DNA of 64,000 nt. It comes from Solitalea canadensis DSM 3403 (lineage in GTDB: Bacteria; Bacteroidota; Bacteroidia; Sphingobacteriales; Sphingobacteriaceae). The notes beneath the pieces are model-generated. The model had not been told where the DNA came from. It saw only the letters and a program-made list of their open reading frames with translations, and did not search any database. Numbering within the stretch: the stretch's first letter is position 1; each line of letters starts with the position of its first letter. The stretch spans positions 1,500,669 to 1,564,668 of the forward strand of contig NC_017770.1 of NCBI RefSeq assembly GCF_000242635.2, written 5' to 3'. This document shows positions 17,030-25,727 of the stretch, piece by piece. The position numbers were made by a program, and so were the translations under genes.

Positions 17030-18565
17030 CTATACAGCCATTTCTTTGCCAGCTTTTATTTCATTTACCGTAGGAGAAGATTTGGAAGATGAAAAGATAA
17101 GCAACCCAATAAAGGTTATTAAACCATTTACCAAAATTAGCTCATTGTCGAAAACATATCCACCTAACAACTTTGCTGAGTATAAGTTTAAAAAATAACA
17201 GATAGCAGGTGATAAAACGCAAATTACAGGTACTAAAATATCATTAACCTGCCTGGTTTTAGCAAATAAACCAAAAGCATATAAGCCCAATAATGGACCG
17301 TAGGTATAAGAGGCAACTGTAAATATGGCACTTACCACAGCGGCATCATTAATTGAGTTGAACACAATTATCACCAGGAACATTAGTAATGAAAAGCCAA
17401 TGTGAACCCAATGGCGGGTGCGAACCATTTGAGCCGATTGTTCCGGCTTTTTGTCAAAATGTAAAAAGTCTACACAAAAGGAAGTGGTTAAGGCCGTTAA
17501 TGCTGAATCTGTAGTGGCAAAAGTGGCTGCTGTTAATCCGAGCATAAAGATTATAGCAGGTAGAGTACTTAAATAGTTTAACGCAATTTCAGGGAATAAG
17601 AAGTCTGTACGAGGTTTGCCTGTAATTGCATCAATTGGTATTGCAATGCCATTTTTTGTTGCATACAGGTATAATAAAGCACCTACACTTAAAAAGAATA
17701 AATTAATAACCACAAAGAAACCCGTAAAGGTTAGCATGTTTTTTTGAGCTTCCCCAATGTTCTTGCAGCTTAAATTCTTTTGCATTAAATCCTGATCTAA
17801 GCCAACCATCGCTATAGTAACAAACATACCCCCAATTAGTTGTTTAGAAACGTGAAACTTGCTTGTTACAAAGTCTTCTACAAAGAAGATTTTTGAATAA
17901 CCACTGTTTTTGACAGCTTCAAAAGCCTGAGGAATGTTAAAGTCAAGAGTACTGCAGATAAAGTAAATCGTGAGAAATACTGAAGTAACCAAAAACAAGG
18001 TTTGTAGGGTATCGGTAATAATAATGGTTTTTAAGCCACCTTTGTAGGTGTATGACCAAATAAGTCCCAGTGAGATTAGTACTGTAAGCCAGAAAGGAAT
18101 GTGATAGGTATCAAAAATGAATCGCTGTAAAACTATTACAACCAGATATAATCTAAATGCAGAACCGATTGTACGACTCATCAGGAAAATACCTGCAGCT
18201 GTTTTATAACTTACGGGGCCAAGCGCTTTTTCAATATATTCATAAATGGAAGTCAATTTCATCCGGTAGTAGAGTGGCAGCAGCACTAATGCGACCACTA
18301 AAAACCCTAATGCATTACCCAATACAAACTGAAAATACGCAAACTGATCACCTCCTGGGGCACCAACTTTTCCGGGAACAGAAATAAAGGTTACTCCACT
18401 TAATGCTGTACCGACCATTCCAAAAGCCACCAAATACCATTTAGAGTTTCGGTTAGCAATAAAGAAGGTGGAGTTGTCTGATGATTTACGCGAAGTCAGG
18501 TACGCAATAACTAACAATACCAAAAAGTATGTTATAATAAATGAGAGTAATATGCCCGGTGCCAT
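17030..18565 (-). CDS. Sodium:solute symporter (SSS family)
   Basis: A 511-aa inner-membrane protein with about 13 hydrophobic helices. The N-terminus (ILLSFIITYFLVLLVIAYLTSRKS, then FFIANRNSKWYLVAFGMVGTALSGVTFISVPG) is the SSS/LeuT-fold pattern, and IWSYTYKGGLKTIIITDTLQTLFL is the conserved TM6 region. Length is normal for the family (about 480-580 aa). It should couple Na+ entry to uptake of a small solute. I cannot name the substrate; some Bacteroidota relatives take up sugars or sialic acid. It is divergent from recR across word array R2. Confidence 0.9.
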   Translation of the reverse strand: MAPGILLSFIITYFLVLLVIAYLTSRKSSDNSTFFIANRNSKWYLVAFGMVGTALSGVTFISVPGKVGAPGGDQFAYFQFVLGNALGFLVVALVLLPLYYRMKLTSIYEYIEKALGPVSYKTAAGIFLMSRTIGSAFRLYLVVIVLQRFIFDTYHIPFWLTVLISLGLIWSYTYKGGLKTIIITDTLQTLFLVTSVFLTIYFICSTLDFNIPQAFEAVKNSGYSKIFFVEDFVTSKFHVSKQLIGGMFVTIAMVGLDQDLMQKNLSCKNIGEAQKNMLTFTGFFVVINLFFLSVGALLYLYATKNGIAIPIDAITGKPRTDFLFPEIALNYLSTLPAIIFMLGLTAATFATTDSALTALTTSFCVDFLHFDKKPEQSAQMVRTRHWVHIGFSLLMFLVIIVFNSINDAAVVSAIFTVASYTYGPLLGLYAFGLFAKTRQVNDILVPVICVLSPAICYFLNLYSAKLLGGYVFDNELILVNGLITFIGLLIFSSSKSSPTVNEIKAGKEMAV

Positions 18566-18601
18566 AGTTTATTGTTGTTCGGCTAACCTACAGTTTTTTT
18601 T

Positions 18602-18712
18602 TTAGATATGAGATATGGGATATGAGATATGAGATTTTATAAAACGGAGTTAATGATTACTCATCTCAAAAAGCCTCTCATATCTCCAATCTAACATCTC
18701 ATATCTATTTCA
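18602..18712. repeat. Quasi-palindromic word array R2 (GATATGAG words)
   Basis: The left side repeats AGATATGAGATATGGGATATGAG. After a 40-bp middle the right side repeats CTCATATCTCC and ATCTCATATC, its reverse complement. It lies between the divergent symporter and recR genes, so unlike most others it occupies a promoter region. Confidence 0.85.
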
Positions 18713-18720
18713 TATTTTTG
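18713..18720 (+). promoter_or_regulatory. TAnnTTTG -7 element of recR, 4 nt before ATG
   Basis: TATTTTTG is followed by TAAG and ATG 18725. No clear -33 TTTG is visible because the space is filled by word array R2. A leaderless recR message is predicted. Confidence 0.5.
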
Positions 18721-18724
18721 TAAG

Positions 18725-19342
18725 ATGCAGTTTTCGTCAAAATTACTGGAAGAAGCAGTAAACGAGTTTTCTAAATTACCTGGCATTGGTTCTAAAACGG
18801 CTTTACGTTTGGTTTTACACCTGTTAAACCAAAAAACAGATGAAGTGGAGCATTTTGGAACTACCATGATTAAACTTCGACAAAACATTCGTTTTTGTTC
18901 CGACTGTGGTAATATTTCCGACACTCCTGTATGTGAGATATGTGCTCATCCCAAGCGTGACCGCTCTTTATTATGTGTGGTTGAAGACAGCAGGGATGTA
19001 ATGGCCATTGAGAACACCCAACAATTTAATGGCTTGTATCATGTTTTAAATGGACTTATTTCTCCGATGGAGGGAATTGGACCGTCTGATTTAAATATTG
19101 ATCGTTTAATCCAACGCGTGGCATCGGGTGAACCTGTAGAAATTATTCTTGCCTTAAATCCTACAATGGAAGGTGATACCACCATTTTCTATCTCTACAA
19201 AAAACTGAAAGATTTTAATATCAAAATAACAACCATAGCACGGGGTATCTCTTTTGGAGGAGAAATTGAATATGCTGATGAAATGACATTGGGAAGATCA
19301 ATCGTTACTCGTGTTGTTTATGAGAATACGCTTTTGAAATAG
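18725..19342 (+). CDS. recR: Recombination mediator RecR
   Basis: A 205-aa RecR that helps load RecA on SSB-coated gaps in the RecFOR pathway. It shows the N-terminal helix-hairpin-helix ([20 protein letters not shown]), the four-Cys zinc finger [16 protein letters not shown] (about 58-73), and the Toprim domain ([17 protein letters not shown], then [16 protein letters not shown]). Length matches the family (about 200 aa). The start follows a -7 element by 4 bp. The next gene begins 171 bp downstream. Confidence 0.97.
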   Translation: MQFSSKLLEEAVNEFSKLPGIGSKTALRLVLHLLNQKTDEVEHFGTTMIKLRQNIRFCSDCGNISDTPVCEICAHPKRDRSLLCVVEDSRDVMAIENTQQFNGLYHVLNGLISPMEGIGPSDLNIDRLIQRVASGEPVEIILALNPTMEGDTTIFYLYKKLKDFNIKITTIARGISFGGEIEYADEMTLGRSIVTRVVYENTLLK

Positions 19343-19513
19343 AGAGGGGTAAGGAATGACCAAGAAGTACTACGTCCCGACGATTAAAATCGACTGTACA
19401 TAAATCGATATTTTTTTTCATTTTTGACACCGATTAAATCTTTATCCGGGTATATTTTAGTTGGTACTATTCTGGCTTTAGATTTCATTTCCAAACCTTA
19501 TAACCATAAATTC

Positions 19514-20329
19514 ATGTCATTAAAAGGAAAAGTTGTAATCATTACAGGCGCTTCATCAGGAATTGGAAAAGCTTGTGCTGAAGAATTTGCAAAGCAAGGA
19601 GCTAACCTTGTTCTGGGGGCACGTCAGTATGTTGCTTTATGTGAAATTGGTCAACAGTTAGAGACTCAATATGGTGTACGCGTTGTTGCGGTTGCTTGTG
19701 ATGTAACACAAGAAGATCATTGTAGAACACTTATCGGTCAGGCAAAACTTACTTTCGGAAAGATCGATGTTTTAGTTAATAATGCGGGAATATCCATGCG
19801 TGCACTTTTTAAAGATCTTGACCTGAATGTGTTAAGACAAGTGATGGATATCAATTTTTGGGGAACGGTTTACTGTACTAAATATGCGTTGCCTGATATC
19901 ATAACGAGTCAGGGTTCAATAGTAGGAGTTTCTTCAATTGCCGGTTATAAAGGATTACCAGGACGAACAGGTTATTCAGCCTCTAAGTTTGCCATGCAAG
20001 GGTTTATGGAATCACTGCGCGTCGAAAACTTAAAGAATAATGTTCATGTGATGGTTGCGTGTCCGGGCTTTACTGCTTCGAACATACGTAATGTAGCTTT
20101 GAATAAAAATAATGAGCAACAAGGCGAAACATCAATGGATGAAGGTAAAATGATGTCGGCAGATGAAGTGGCGAAGATCATCGTAAAAGGCGTAGAAAAA
20201 CGTAAACGCGATTTGATCATTACCGGACAGGGAAAACTAACCGTTTGGTTAAGCCGCTGGTTCCCTGCATTAACCGATAAATTGGTGTATAATCATTTCA
20301 CAAAAGAGAAGGATCCGTTGCTTAAATAG
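19514..20329 (+). CDS. Short-chain dehydrogenase/reductase (SDR)
   Basis: A 271-aa classical SDR. It shows the NAD(P)-binding TGASSGIG (about 11-18), VNNAGIS, catalytic Ser in VGVSSIAGYKG, and YSASK for the Tyr/Lys pair. The C-terminus (GKLTVWLSRWFPALTDKLVYNHFTKEKD) resembles DltE/YqjQ-like SDRs that end in a membrane-associating helix. An in-frame TTG at 19424 would add 30 residues not typical of the family, so I chose ATG 19514 (MSLKGKVVIIT). The substrate is unknown. Word array R3 follows the stop codon. Confidence 0.9.
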   Translation: MSLKGKVVIITGASSGIGKACAEEFAKQGANLVLGARQYVALCEIGQQLETQYGVRVVAVACDVTQEDHCRTLIGQAKLTFGKIDVLVNNAGISMRALFKDLDLNVLRQVMDINFWGTVYCTKYALPDIITSQGSIVGVSSIAGYKGLPGRTGYSASKFAMQGFMESLRVENLKNNVHVMVACPGFTASNIRNVALNKNNEQQGETSMDEGKMMSADEVAKIIVKGVEKRKRDLIITGQGKLTVWLSRWFPALTDKLVYNHFTKEKDPLLK

Positions 20330-20332
20330 TTT

Positions 20333-20412
20333 TTTAGTCTTGAGTCCAAAGTCTAGAGTTCCAAGTTTTTAATTATTGACTCAAGACTCCGGACTCAAGA
20401 CTCTCAATTTTT
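20333..20412. repeat. Quasi-palindromic word array R3 (GTCTTGAGTCC words)
   Basis: Left word AGTCTTGAGTCCAAAGTC, then about 30 bp, then GACTCAAGACTCCGGACTC as the inverted word. It is short enough to fold as one hairpin between the SDR and the esterase gene. Confidence 0.85.
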
Positions 20413-20421
20413 GACTAAACT

Positions 20422-21249
20422 ATGCTTGCTTTAATTGCTACATTATCTGCTTCCTTTACATCTGCTGATGTAAAAAAGGTTAAGGAAATTCCGTACGTAG
20501 AAACTGACGATTTCGATGATGAAAGGAATCGCTTGGATGTGTATGCTCCGGCGAATGCTCAAAATGCTGATGTGCTGATTTTTGTGCATGGAGGTGAGTG
20601 GGATACGGGGAATAAAAATATCTATGGTCGTTTGGGAATCAATTTTGCCAAAAGGAATATCGTTTTTGTGGCTATCAATTATCGACTTGCACCAACGTTT
20701 AGTTATGAAGACATGGGTCTTGATGTGGCAAGGGCGATAAAATGGGTGTACAATAATATTGAGAATTATGGTGGAAATGCGTCACGTATTTTCTTATCCG
20801 GACACTCAGCTGGGGGCTACCTTTCGGCGTTAACAGGTTTGGATAACAGGTACTTTCAGCAAGCAAAGATCGGAAACCCGCTTAAAGGATTAATTCTTAT
20901 TGATAGTTTCTTGCTCGATTTGTATGAGTTTTTTACCATAAACGGGATTGAGTTTGGTAAAAAGTATTATCCGATTTTTGGTGATCATGAACAAAGCTGG
21001 AAAAAGGCGACACCAATCAATTATCTGAAAAATTGTAAACTTCCGATCCAGGCATTTTTAGGTTCATTAACCTATCCGGGAATTTTAATCGGAACTGAAA
21101 GGTTAAGAAAACAGTGCGAGCTTGAAGGAGTAAAGCTTGAGTTTAATATTATCTGGAAAAAAGCGCATCGGGCAATGATATCACAAATGTTCATGTCAAA
21201 AAATCCAATGTATAATTACATAATTGATTTCATGAAAAGAACTGGCTAA
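20422..21249 (+). CDS. Secreted alpha/beta-hydrolase (esterase/lipase, HSL-like)
   Basis: A 275-aa alpha/beta-hydrolase. The short hydrophobic N-terminus (MLALIATLSASFTSADV) may be a signal peptide. The oxyanion-hole HGG is in LIFVHGGEWDTG (about 53-64), the nucleophile elbow in LSGHSAGGYLSA (about 130-141), and a late His in WKKAHRAMI completes the triad. This matches the carboxylesterase/BD-FAE (kynurenine formamidase-like) group. The start sits 10 bp after word array R3. Its stop codon overlaps the stop codon of the convergent Kir gene by 3 bp. Confidence 0.85.
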   Translation: MLALIATLSASFTSADVKKVKEIPYVETDDFDDERNRLDVYAPANAQNADVLIFVHGGEWDTGNKNIYGRLGINFAKRNIVFVAINYRLAPTFSYEDMGLDVARAIKWVYNNIENYGGNASRIFLSGHSAGGYLSALTGLDNRYFQQAKIGNPLKGLILIDSFLLDLYEFFTINGIEFGKKYYPIFGDHEQSWKKATPINYLKNCKLPIQAFLGSLTYPGILIGTERLRKQCELEGVKLEFNIIWKKAHRAMISQMFMSKNPMYNYIIDFMKRTG

Positions 21250-22226
21250 TGTTCTTCCGATTTTAGAATAACCAATGGCAATGCAACTTCTTCATGGTGA
21301 TTGAGCTTATCCAGTTCGATTAATGCATGTCCGTTTTGTTTCTTTATCATAGGAATAAAACGAGCTCCCCAAACAATATCCTCTGTAATATAAGAATAAC
21401 GGGCATAGACGGTCTGCGAGTAGATTTCATCAAAGGATTTTAGGGATACCAGCAGCTCCATATCGCTCTCTTTTAACATTTGAGCTGTGTAACCATAAAT
21501 TAAGCTGTTTTCATCAAACGGATGAACAACCGTCCAGCTCATTGGGAAGAAATTGACCTTTGTACGCTCTAATGGTAGTTCAAAAAAACGCCTGACCATT
21601 TGCCCATTTTCTTCTACCATTAGCGATAGAATCACCAATAGTTCAGTTTCAATTAGCTGCGTTTTGCGGCCATTCACCATTCTGAACATTAATCCTTGTC
21701 CGCCTTTGTAGGGTGCTACTAATAAATTATCACTAAAAAGAATCTTAGCTGCAGGGCGGGAGAAACGCCCATATAGAAGTCCGGTTGCTAAAGCAAAGCC
21801 TAATAGACCTAATAAACACTCAAAAGCGGCAACACCACTCATCCAATAGTTGCTGGGACTTAAATGACCGTAACCAACTGTTGACAGGGTTTGTGCACTA
21901 AAGAAAAAACAATCAAGGAATTGCTCTAGTAGTTCATGACCACGGGCGCCGTTCAAATATTCGGTGCCAAGCATCAAATAAAGACAGGCAAAGAACGTGT
22001 TTATTAAGATAAACCAAAGGAGAATTACAACGCTAAATTTACTCCAGCTCATCGTAATGAGCGAATTGTAAACATCCTCAAGGGTTAGGCGCTCATGGCC
22101 ACTATGTTTAACGTTAAAGCTGCCATCTGTATTTAAAGAGCGATTATTGCCGGTAAGCTTTTCGCTAAACCCCAAATCGTGTAGCTCGTCTTTCACAAAC
22201 CGTTGCTTTATCCTGGCAAATTTCAT
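21246..22226 (-). CDS. Inward-rectifier type potassium channel (KirBac-like)
   Basis: A 326-aa channel. Two membrane helices (FSVVILLWFILINTFFACLYLML and GVAAFECLLGLLGFALATGLLYGRF) flank a pore loop with the K+ selectivity filter TVGYGH. The cytosolic C-terminal half (PYKGGQGLMFRMVNGRKTQLIETELLVILSL, then LPLERTKVNFFPMSWTVVHPFDENS) is the beta-rich Kir domain. KirBac channels are tetramers gated by cytosolic ligands and lipids. It lies 9 bp after yitT on the same strand, so the two are probably co-transcribed. Confidence 0.92.
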   Translation of the reverse strand: MKFARIKQRFVKDELHDLGFSEKLTGNNRSLNTDGSFNVKHSGHERLTLEDVYNSLITMSWSKFSVVILLWFILINTFFACLYLMLGTEYLNGARGHELLEQFLDCFFFSAQTLSTVGYGHLSPSNYWMSGVAAFECLLGLLGFALATGLLYGRFSRPAAKILFSDNLLVAPYKGGQGLMFRMVNGRKTQLIETELLVILSLMVEENGQMVRRFFELPLERTKVNFFPMSWTVVHPFDENSLIYGYTAQMLKESDMELLVSLKSFDEIYSQTVYARYSYITEDIVWGARFIPMIKKQNGHALIELDKLNHHEEVALPLVILKSEEH

Positions 22227-22235
22227 GATGTCTTG

Positions 22236-23126
22236 TTAATGTAAAGGTCTGCGCTTAATCATACCACCTTTTGTTTCATTGATACTGTGCATGATCACAA
22301 ATGCACGCGGATCAATACGCTCAATTTCAGAATTTAATTTAGAAACTTCCAAACGTGTAATAACGGTGAAAATAATGTCAATTTCTTTGCTTTGGTATAC
22401 ATTTCCTCCAAAACCTCTTTCGCCTTTATAAATGGTTACGCCGCGGCCTAATTTTTGAATGATGGCTTCTTTAATGTCATCACTTTTAATAGAAATGATG
22501 GTTACACCAGTATATTCTTCAATACCCTGAATAATAAAGTCAATCGTTTTTGCTGCCGACAGGTAGGTTAAAATAGAATACATGGCAGTTTCAATACCAA
22601 GTAAAAATGCCGCCAGGGCGAAAATCATGATATTTATGATAAGGATAATATCGCCTATCGTTAATGAAGATTTACGTGTAAGATAGACGGCCATAATTTC
22701 TGTTCCATCAATTACTGCACCACCTCTTACAGCCATTCCAATACCTCCACCCAATAAAAAACCACCAAAAATGGAAATGAGCAGTTTATCGGTAGTAACT
22801 ACCGGAAATTTAAAAGTAGAAAGGATGATAGCTAAACCGGCAATAGCCAATAAGGTCATTAACGCGAATTTTTTTCCAATTTGCTTATAACCCAATATTA
22901 CAAAGGGAATGTTTAAGACAAAGATTAGTAAAGAAATAGGGATCCCGAAAACATGATTAGCAAGCAGCGACAAACCGGTAACACCACCATCAATAAATCC
23001 ATTTGGAATCAGGAAACTTTCAAGCCCGAAAGCGGCAGAGAAAATTCCAAGTATAATAAGGGCAATATTTATAAGGTTTTTTCGGGCACTTAGGCGACGG
23101 ACAGTTTTACTTTTACTTACAGGCAT
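22236..23126 (-). CDS. YitT family membrane protein (DUF161/DUF2179)
   Basis: A 296-aa protein. About five membrane helices form the YitT domain (INIALIILGIFSAAFGLESFLIPNGFIDGGVTG, FGGFLLGGGIGMAVRGGAVIDGTEIMA). The cytosolic DUF2179 domain follows (GVTIISIKSDDIKEAIIQKLGRGVTIYKGERGF, then VITRLEVSKLNSEIERIDPRAFVIM). Function is not established. I chose ATG 23126 (MPVSKSK) over 23204, because a TATTTTTG -7 element (23132-23139) lies 5 nt before it and a terminator-like hairpin lies further upstream. Confidence 0.9.
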   Translation of the reverse strand: MPVSKSKTVRRLSARKNLINIALIILGIFSAAFGLESFLIPNGFIDGGVTGLSLLANHVFGIPISLLIFVLNIPFVILGYKQIGKKFALMTLLAIAGLAIILSTFKFPVVTTDKLLISIFGGFLLGGGIGMAVRGGAVIDGTEIMAVYLTRKSSLTIGDIILIINIMIFALAAFLLGIETAMYSILTYLSAAKTIDFIIQGIEEYTGVTIISIKSDDIKEAIIQKLGRGVTIYKGERGFGGNVYQSKEIDIIFTVITRLEVSKLNSEIERIDPRAFVIMHSINETKGGMIKRRPLH

Positions 23127-23131
23127 ACTAA

Positions 23132-23139
23132 CAAAAATA
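23132..23139 (-). promoter_or_regulatory. TAnnTTTG -7 element of yitT-kir, 5 nt before ATG
   Basis: The minus strand reads TATTTTTG, five bases, then ATG 23126. It predicts a leaderless yitT-kir message and decides the start. Confidence 0.5.
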
Positions 23140-23186
23140 TTGGATTCAAATTGTAAAACATAATTGTGATGAAGAATAAAAGCCCA

Positions 23187-23219
23187 ATCCTGCTGTTTAA
23201 ACAAGACAGGGCCTTAAAA
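23187..23219 (-). terminator. Imperfect hairpin behind the GH144-like gene
   Basis: On the minus strand AAGGCCCTGTCTTGTTT pairs imperfectly with AACAGCAGGATTGGGCTT and is followed by a T-rich run. It lies between the GH144-like stop and the yitT promoter. Confidence 0.5.
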
Positions 23220-23262
23220 AAGCAAATCAAATAGTTGGTCAAATAAGTTTAATTAGTAAAAG

Positions 23263-24597
23263 CTAATTTACTGTATAGGTGAAACCTAACTTCGTTAATC
23301 CGGCCTGAATTTCAGGAGCACTCATGAATAATTTCCACAGCAAACCTGTTCTGTAATTTTCTATCATAGGAGCGACGGTACATTGGTCAATCGCTAAATA
23401 TCCATCAGAATACCAGTTGTCGGTTTCGCTAAATGCATCATAAAACCCATAAGGCCCCCATAATTTATCTCCTTTTTGGTGATAGAAGTATTTAAGCGCC
23501 TGCATAGATTCTTTAGAGGTGTAAGGAAAACTAGATAATGCAGCAGTTGGTGTTATTACACCAAGATCGTTATTGGGAGCATGTGCAGAATAACCTTTGG
23601 GCGAATAACTTGCTGTTAGTCCCCAACAACTATCACTATATCCTTTAAAATGTTTAGGGTTAGCAACACAGTAAGCGAAATCGGATAAAGCATGGTTTTT
23701 GGTTACTTCCCAATAATCAGCATATTTATCCTTTGATCCTTTTGGACAAAAACCGATGTAGGAATAATGTGCCCAGAAAAGAGGACCTCCGGTTTCTTCT
23801 GCATAATTATGTTTAAGGTATAATTTATATCCGTAAGGAGCAGCATCAGAAACGATTGTACCTTTTCTGGCCCAGCCATTATGATAAGCACTTGCCGGAA
23901 TGGGATAAGTAGGGGATGAAGCTGCCAGTATATAGGTAATTAAACATTCATTATAGCCTTCAAGCGGAAAATTCATTTGCCATTGATACTTTGGTGACCA
24001 GTGCCAGTATAATACATCTTTACCTTGCTGATAAAATGAAAACTCCATTTCTCTCCATAACTTATCAATTTTTGCTGCCAGTTCTTTTTCACGTTCGTTA
24101 CCATTTTGAAAATATTGACGCGCGCAAATCAATCCTTGCATTAAGAATGAACTCTCTACTAAATCTCCTCCGTCGTCTTTGGTGCCAAAAGGTTTTACTT
24201 TCCCCGTTGGTCCATCGATCCAATGTGACCATACACCATGAAATCGATCTGCTTTTGCCAGATAATCCACTATTTTGTGAAACCGTTCAACGCCTTGCTT
24301 CCGGTCAATGAATTTCCGGTCTATGCCAACAATAAGCCCCATAATACCAAAACCAGAGCCACCAGTGGTAACCACATCTTTATCATTCAAAGGATAATCA
24401 CCCTTAGGATGAATTCGTTCCGGAGCAAGTCCGGAAGTAGATTCAGCGCCATTCCACATATAGTTTAAATGTACTTTCTGTATGGAATCTAAAAAAGCAT
24501 CCTCAGAAGCAAAAGTTTGGGGTCGGTTTTCTTTTTTGGATGTGCATGCACATATCAAAGGGGCTATAAGTGATAGTAGAAGTAATATCTTTTTCAT
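23263..24597 (-). CDS. Glucoamylase-like lipoprotein (GH144 endo-beta-1,2-glucanase type)
   Basis: A 444-aa secreted lipoprotein with signal peptide MKKILLLLSLIAPLICAC and lipobox Cys at about 18. The body matches the 'glucoamylase family' (PF10091): YMWNGAESTSGLAPERIH, TTGGSGFGIMGLIVGIDR, DGGDLVESSFLMQGLICARQYF, ECLITYILAASSPTYPIPASAYHNGW, GLTASYSPKGYSAHAPNNDLGVITPTAALSSFPYT. A Chitinophaga protein of this family is, as I recall, the founding GH144 endo-beta-1,2-glucanase. The enzyme would act in the periplasm or at the cell surface. No SusC/SusD pair is adjacent, so it is not in a standard polysaccharide utilization locus. Confidence 0.87.
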   Translation of the reverse strand: MKKILLLLSLIAPLICACTSKKENRPQTFASEDAFLDSIQKVHLNYMWNGAESTSGLAPERIHPKGDYPLNDKDVVTTGGSGFGIMGLIVGIDRKFIDRKQGVERFHKIVDYLAKADRFHGVWSHWIDGPTGKVKPFGTKDDGGDLVESSFLMQGLICARQYFQNGNEREKELAAKIDKLWREMEFSFYQQGKDVLYWHWSPKYQWQMNFPLEGYNECLITYILAASSPTYPIPASAYHNGWARKGTIVSDAAPYGYKLYLKHNYAEETGGPLFWAHYSYIGFCPKGSKDKYADYWEVTKNHALSDFAYCVANPKHFKGYSDSCWGLTASYSPKGYSAHAPNNDLGVITPTAALSSFPYTSKESMQALKYFYHQKGDKLWGPYGFYDAFSETDNWYSDGYLAIDQCTVAPMIENYRTGLLWKLFMSAPEIQAGLTKLGFTYTVN

Positions 24598-24698
24598 TAG
24601 AGGTATCTTGAAAAGATAAAAATACGATGTACAATTTAGTACAAATCAAACTAAAATCAGTTTTTGTTGATTAGTTGACAGGTTGTCATTAAACTACA

Positions 24699-24723
24699 AA
24701 ACCCGGTATGTTTAACCGGGTTC
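24699..24723 (-). terminator. Terminator of the PepSY-like gene
   Basis: Arms AACCCGGT and ACCGGGTT, followed on the minus strand by TTTTGTAGTTT, 23 bp behind the stop codon at 24746. Confidence 0.7.
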
Positions 24724-24745
24724 GTAAGAGAGCATGGTTATACCA

Positions 24746-25297
24746 TTATTTAACTTTTATTAATTTATTGTTCTCGTCGAAATACAACTTTTTCTTATCC
24801 GTTCCCTTGGTAATAGCTACCTCGTAAATGGCCTTTTTCTGATTGTTTTTATACCATTTCTGAATTTCATCTGATTTTACTGCATATCCAGGATAGGTGT
24901 TTGCGATATAAGTTGGTATTGCTCTAGGGAGCTTACCATTTGTTATGTATTCTTTTGCAGTAAGTAATTTGCCCTTGCTATCATAAGTTGCGTCCATTGA
25001 AATTTCTTTACCACTCATTTTCAATGAATAGTATTGGATGTCCATACTTTTGGGAACAGGATTTTTGGTGATAACCTGCCAATCGGATTCATAAACACTA
25101 GCTGGGATTGAATAAACCTCTTTTAAGCTGGCGTTCGGAAAATCCTTTTTCACGGATGCTACCACTGCTGCTGGTAATTCTTTTTGATCTACCTTTTTGG
25201 CATCAAATAATACTTTTGAAGATTGTTCTGACTGTGCGAATGCGGAGCCAGAAAATACGATGGAAATTAAAGTTAAAAGTCGGAGCGTAGTTTTCAT
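24746..25297 (-). CDS. Secreted PepSY-like protein
   Basis: A 183-aa protein with signal peptide MKTTLRLLTLISIVFSGSAFAQ. The mature part has two similar segments: LPAAVVASVKKDFPNASLKEVYSI and IPTYIANTYPGYAVKSDEIQKWYKNNQKKAIYEVAIT. Both have the 'helix then xYPxAxx' pattern of PepSY-like (BLIP-like, DUF2874) periplasmic domains of Bacteroidota. The C-terminus YFDENNKLIKVK is typical. Function is unknown; these proteins are thought to bind ligands or inhibit proteases. It is divergent from the trp leader. Confidence 0.78.
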   Translation of the reverse strand: MKTTLRLLTLISIVFSGSAFAQSEQSSKVLFDAKKVDQKELPAAVVASVKKDFPNASLKEVYSIPASVYESDWQVITKNPVPKSMDIQYYSLKMSGKEISMDATYDSKGKLLTAKEYITNGKLPRAIPTYIANTYPGYAVKSDEIQKWYKNNQKKAIYEVAITKGTDKKKLYFDENNKLIKVK

Positions 25298-25463
25298 ATT
25301 GTATGTTTTTTTGTTTAGAGTTACTTTAAGTTATCGAAATTTTACCTAAAACAAAAAAATAAGCACATATTTAAATCTAAGGCTATTAATACTGATTTTA
25401 AACACTTTGGATATAATATAACTGGACACCCAGCAAGAAAATCAATTATTTTTCACATCATTA

Positions 25464-25495
25464 TTTGCATTTAAAAAATACATTTCTCATTTTTG
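25464..25495 (+). promoter_or_regulatory. Promoter of the trp leader
   Basis: TTTG at 25464-25467 (-33) and CATTTTTG at 25488-25495 (-7, one mismatch from TAnnTTTG) are 20 bp apart, the usual Bacteroidota arrangement. The leader-peptide ATG follows 13 bp later. Confidence 0.6.
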
Positions 25496-25508
25496 GGCAA
25501 ATCGAAAA

Positions 25509-25568
25509 ATGAAACAAACAGTATTAAATAACAATTGGTGGTGGCGTAGCATAACTTGCATACGGTAG
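25509..25568 (+). CDS. trpL: trp operon leader peptide with three consecutive Trp codons
   Basis: A 19-residue ORF, MKQTVLNNNWWWRSITCIR, with TGG TGG TGG at 25536-25544 and TAG at 25566-25568. It lies 41 bp before a strong terminator and 160 bp before trpD. This is the layout of a ribosome-mediated attenuation leader: stalling at the Trp codons reports low charged tRNA-Trp. Three Trp in 19 residues directly ahead of trp genes is very unlikely by chance. The peptide itself should have no other role. Confidence 0.9.
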   Translation: MKQTVLNNNWWWRSITCIR

Positions 25569-25639
25569 CCTCCCTGTTATTTAATTTACCATCAAGATAT
25601 TTTATGAAGGGTTGCCGTATTCCGGCAACCCTTTTTTTT
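25523..25639 (+). promoter_or_regulatory. trp attenuator: mutually exclusive RNA structures
   Basis: Three helices are visible. (a) Protector: ATTAAATAACA (25523-25533) pairs perfectly with TGTTATTTAAT (25575-25585), with the Trp codons in its loop. (b) Antiterminator: 25560-25574 pairs with 25609-25620, 12 bp with two G-U pairs and a 3-nt bulge. (c) Terminator: 25609-25631. A ribosome stalled on the Trp codons would break (a) and leave 25560-25574 free to form (b), so trpDFBA is read. A ribosome reaching the stop codon at 25566 covers that arm, so (c) forms and transcription stops. The pairings are seen; the mechanism follows from known trp and his attenuators. Confidence 0.85.
25609..25639 (+). 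terminator. Attenuator terminator before trpD
   Basis: A 9-bp stem GGGTTGCCG / CGGCAACCC with a 5-nt loop, followed by eight T residues. It lies inside the leader, 89 bp ahead of the trpD start. Confidence 0.93.
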
Positions 25640-25727
25640 GTGTTTGCCCCCACAAAAAAAGTGAACCGGAAAAGGTAGCGTGTAATTTATAACTCAAACA
25701 ACAAATCATAAGGGGAATAAATGAAAT

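Noticed and set aside
25471-25653. Minus-strand ORF of 60 aa across the trp leader
   Set aside because: It is antisense to the leader peptide and terminator; the Trp codons and pairings on the plus strand explain the sequence better.
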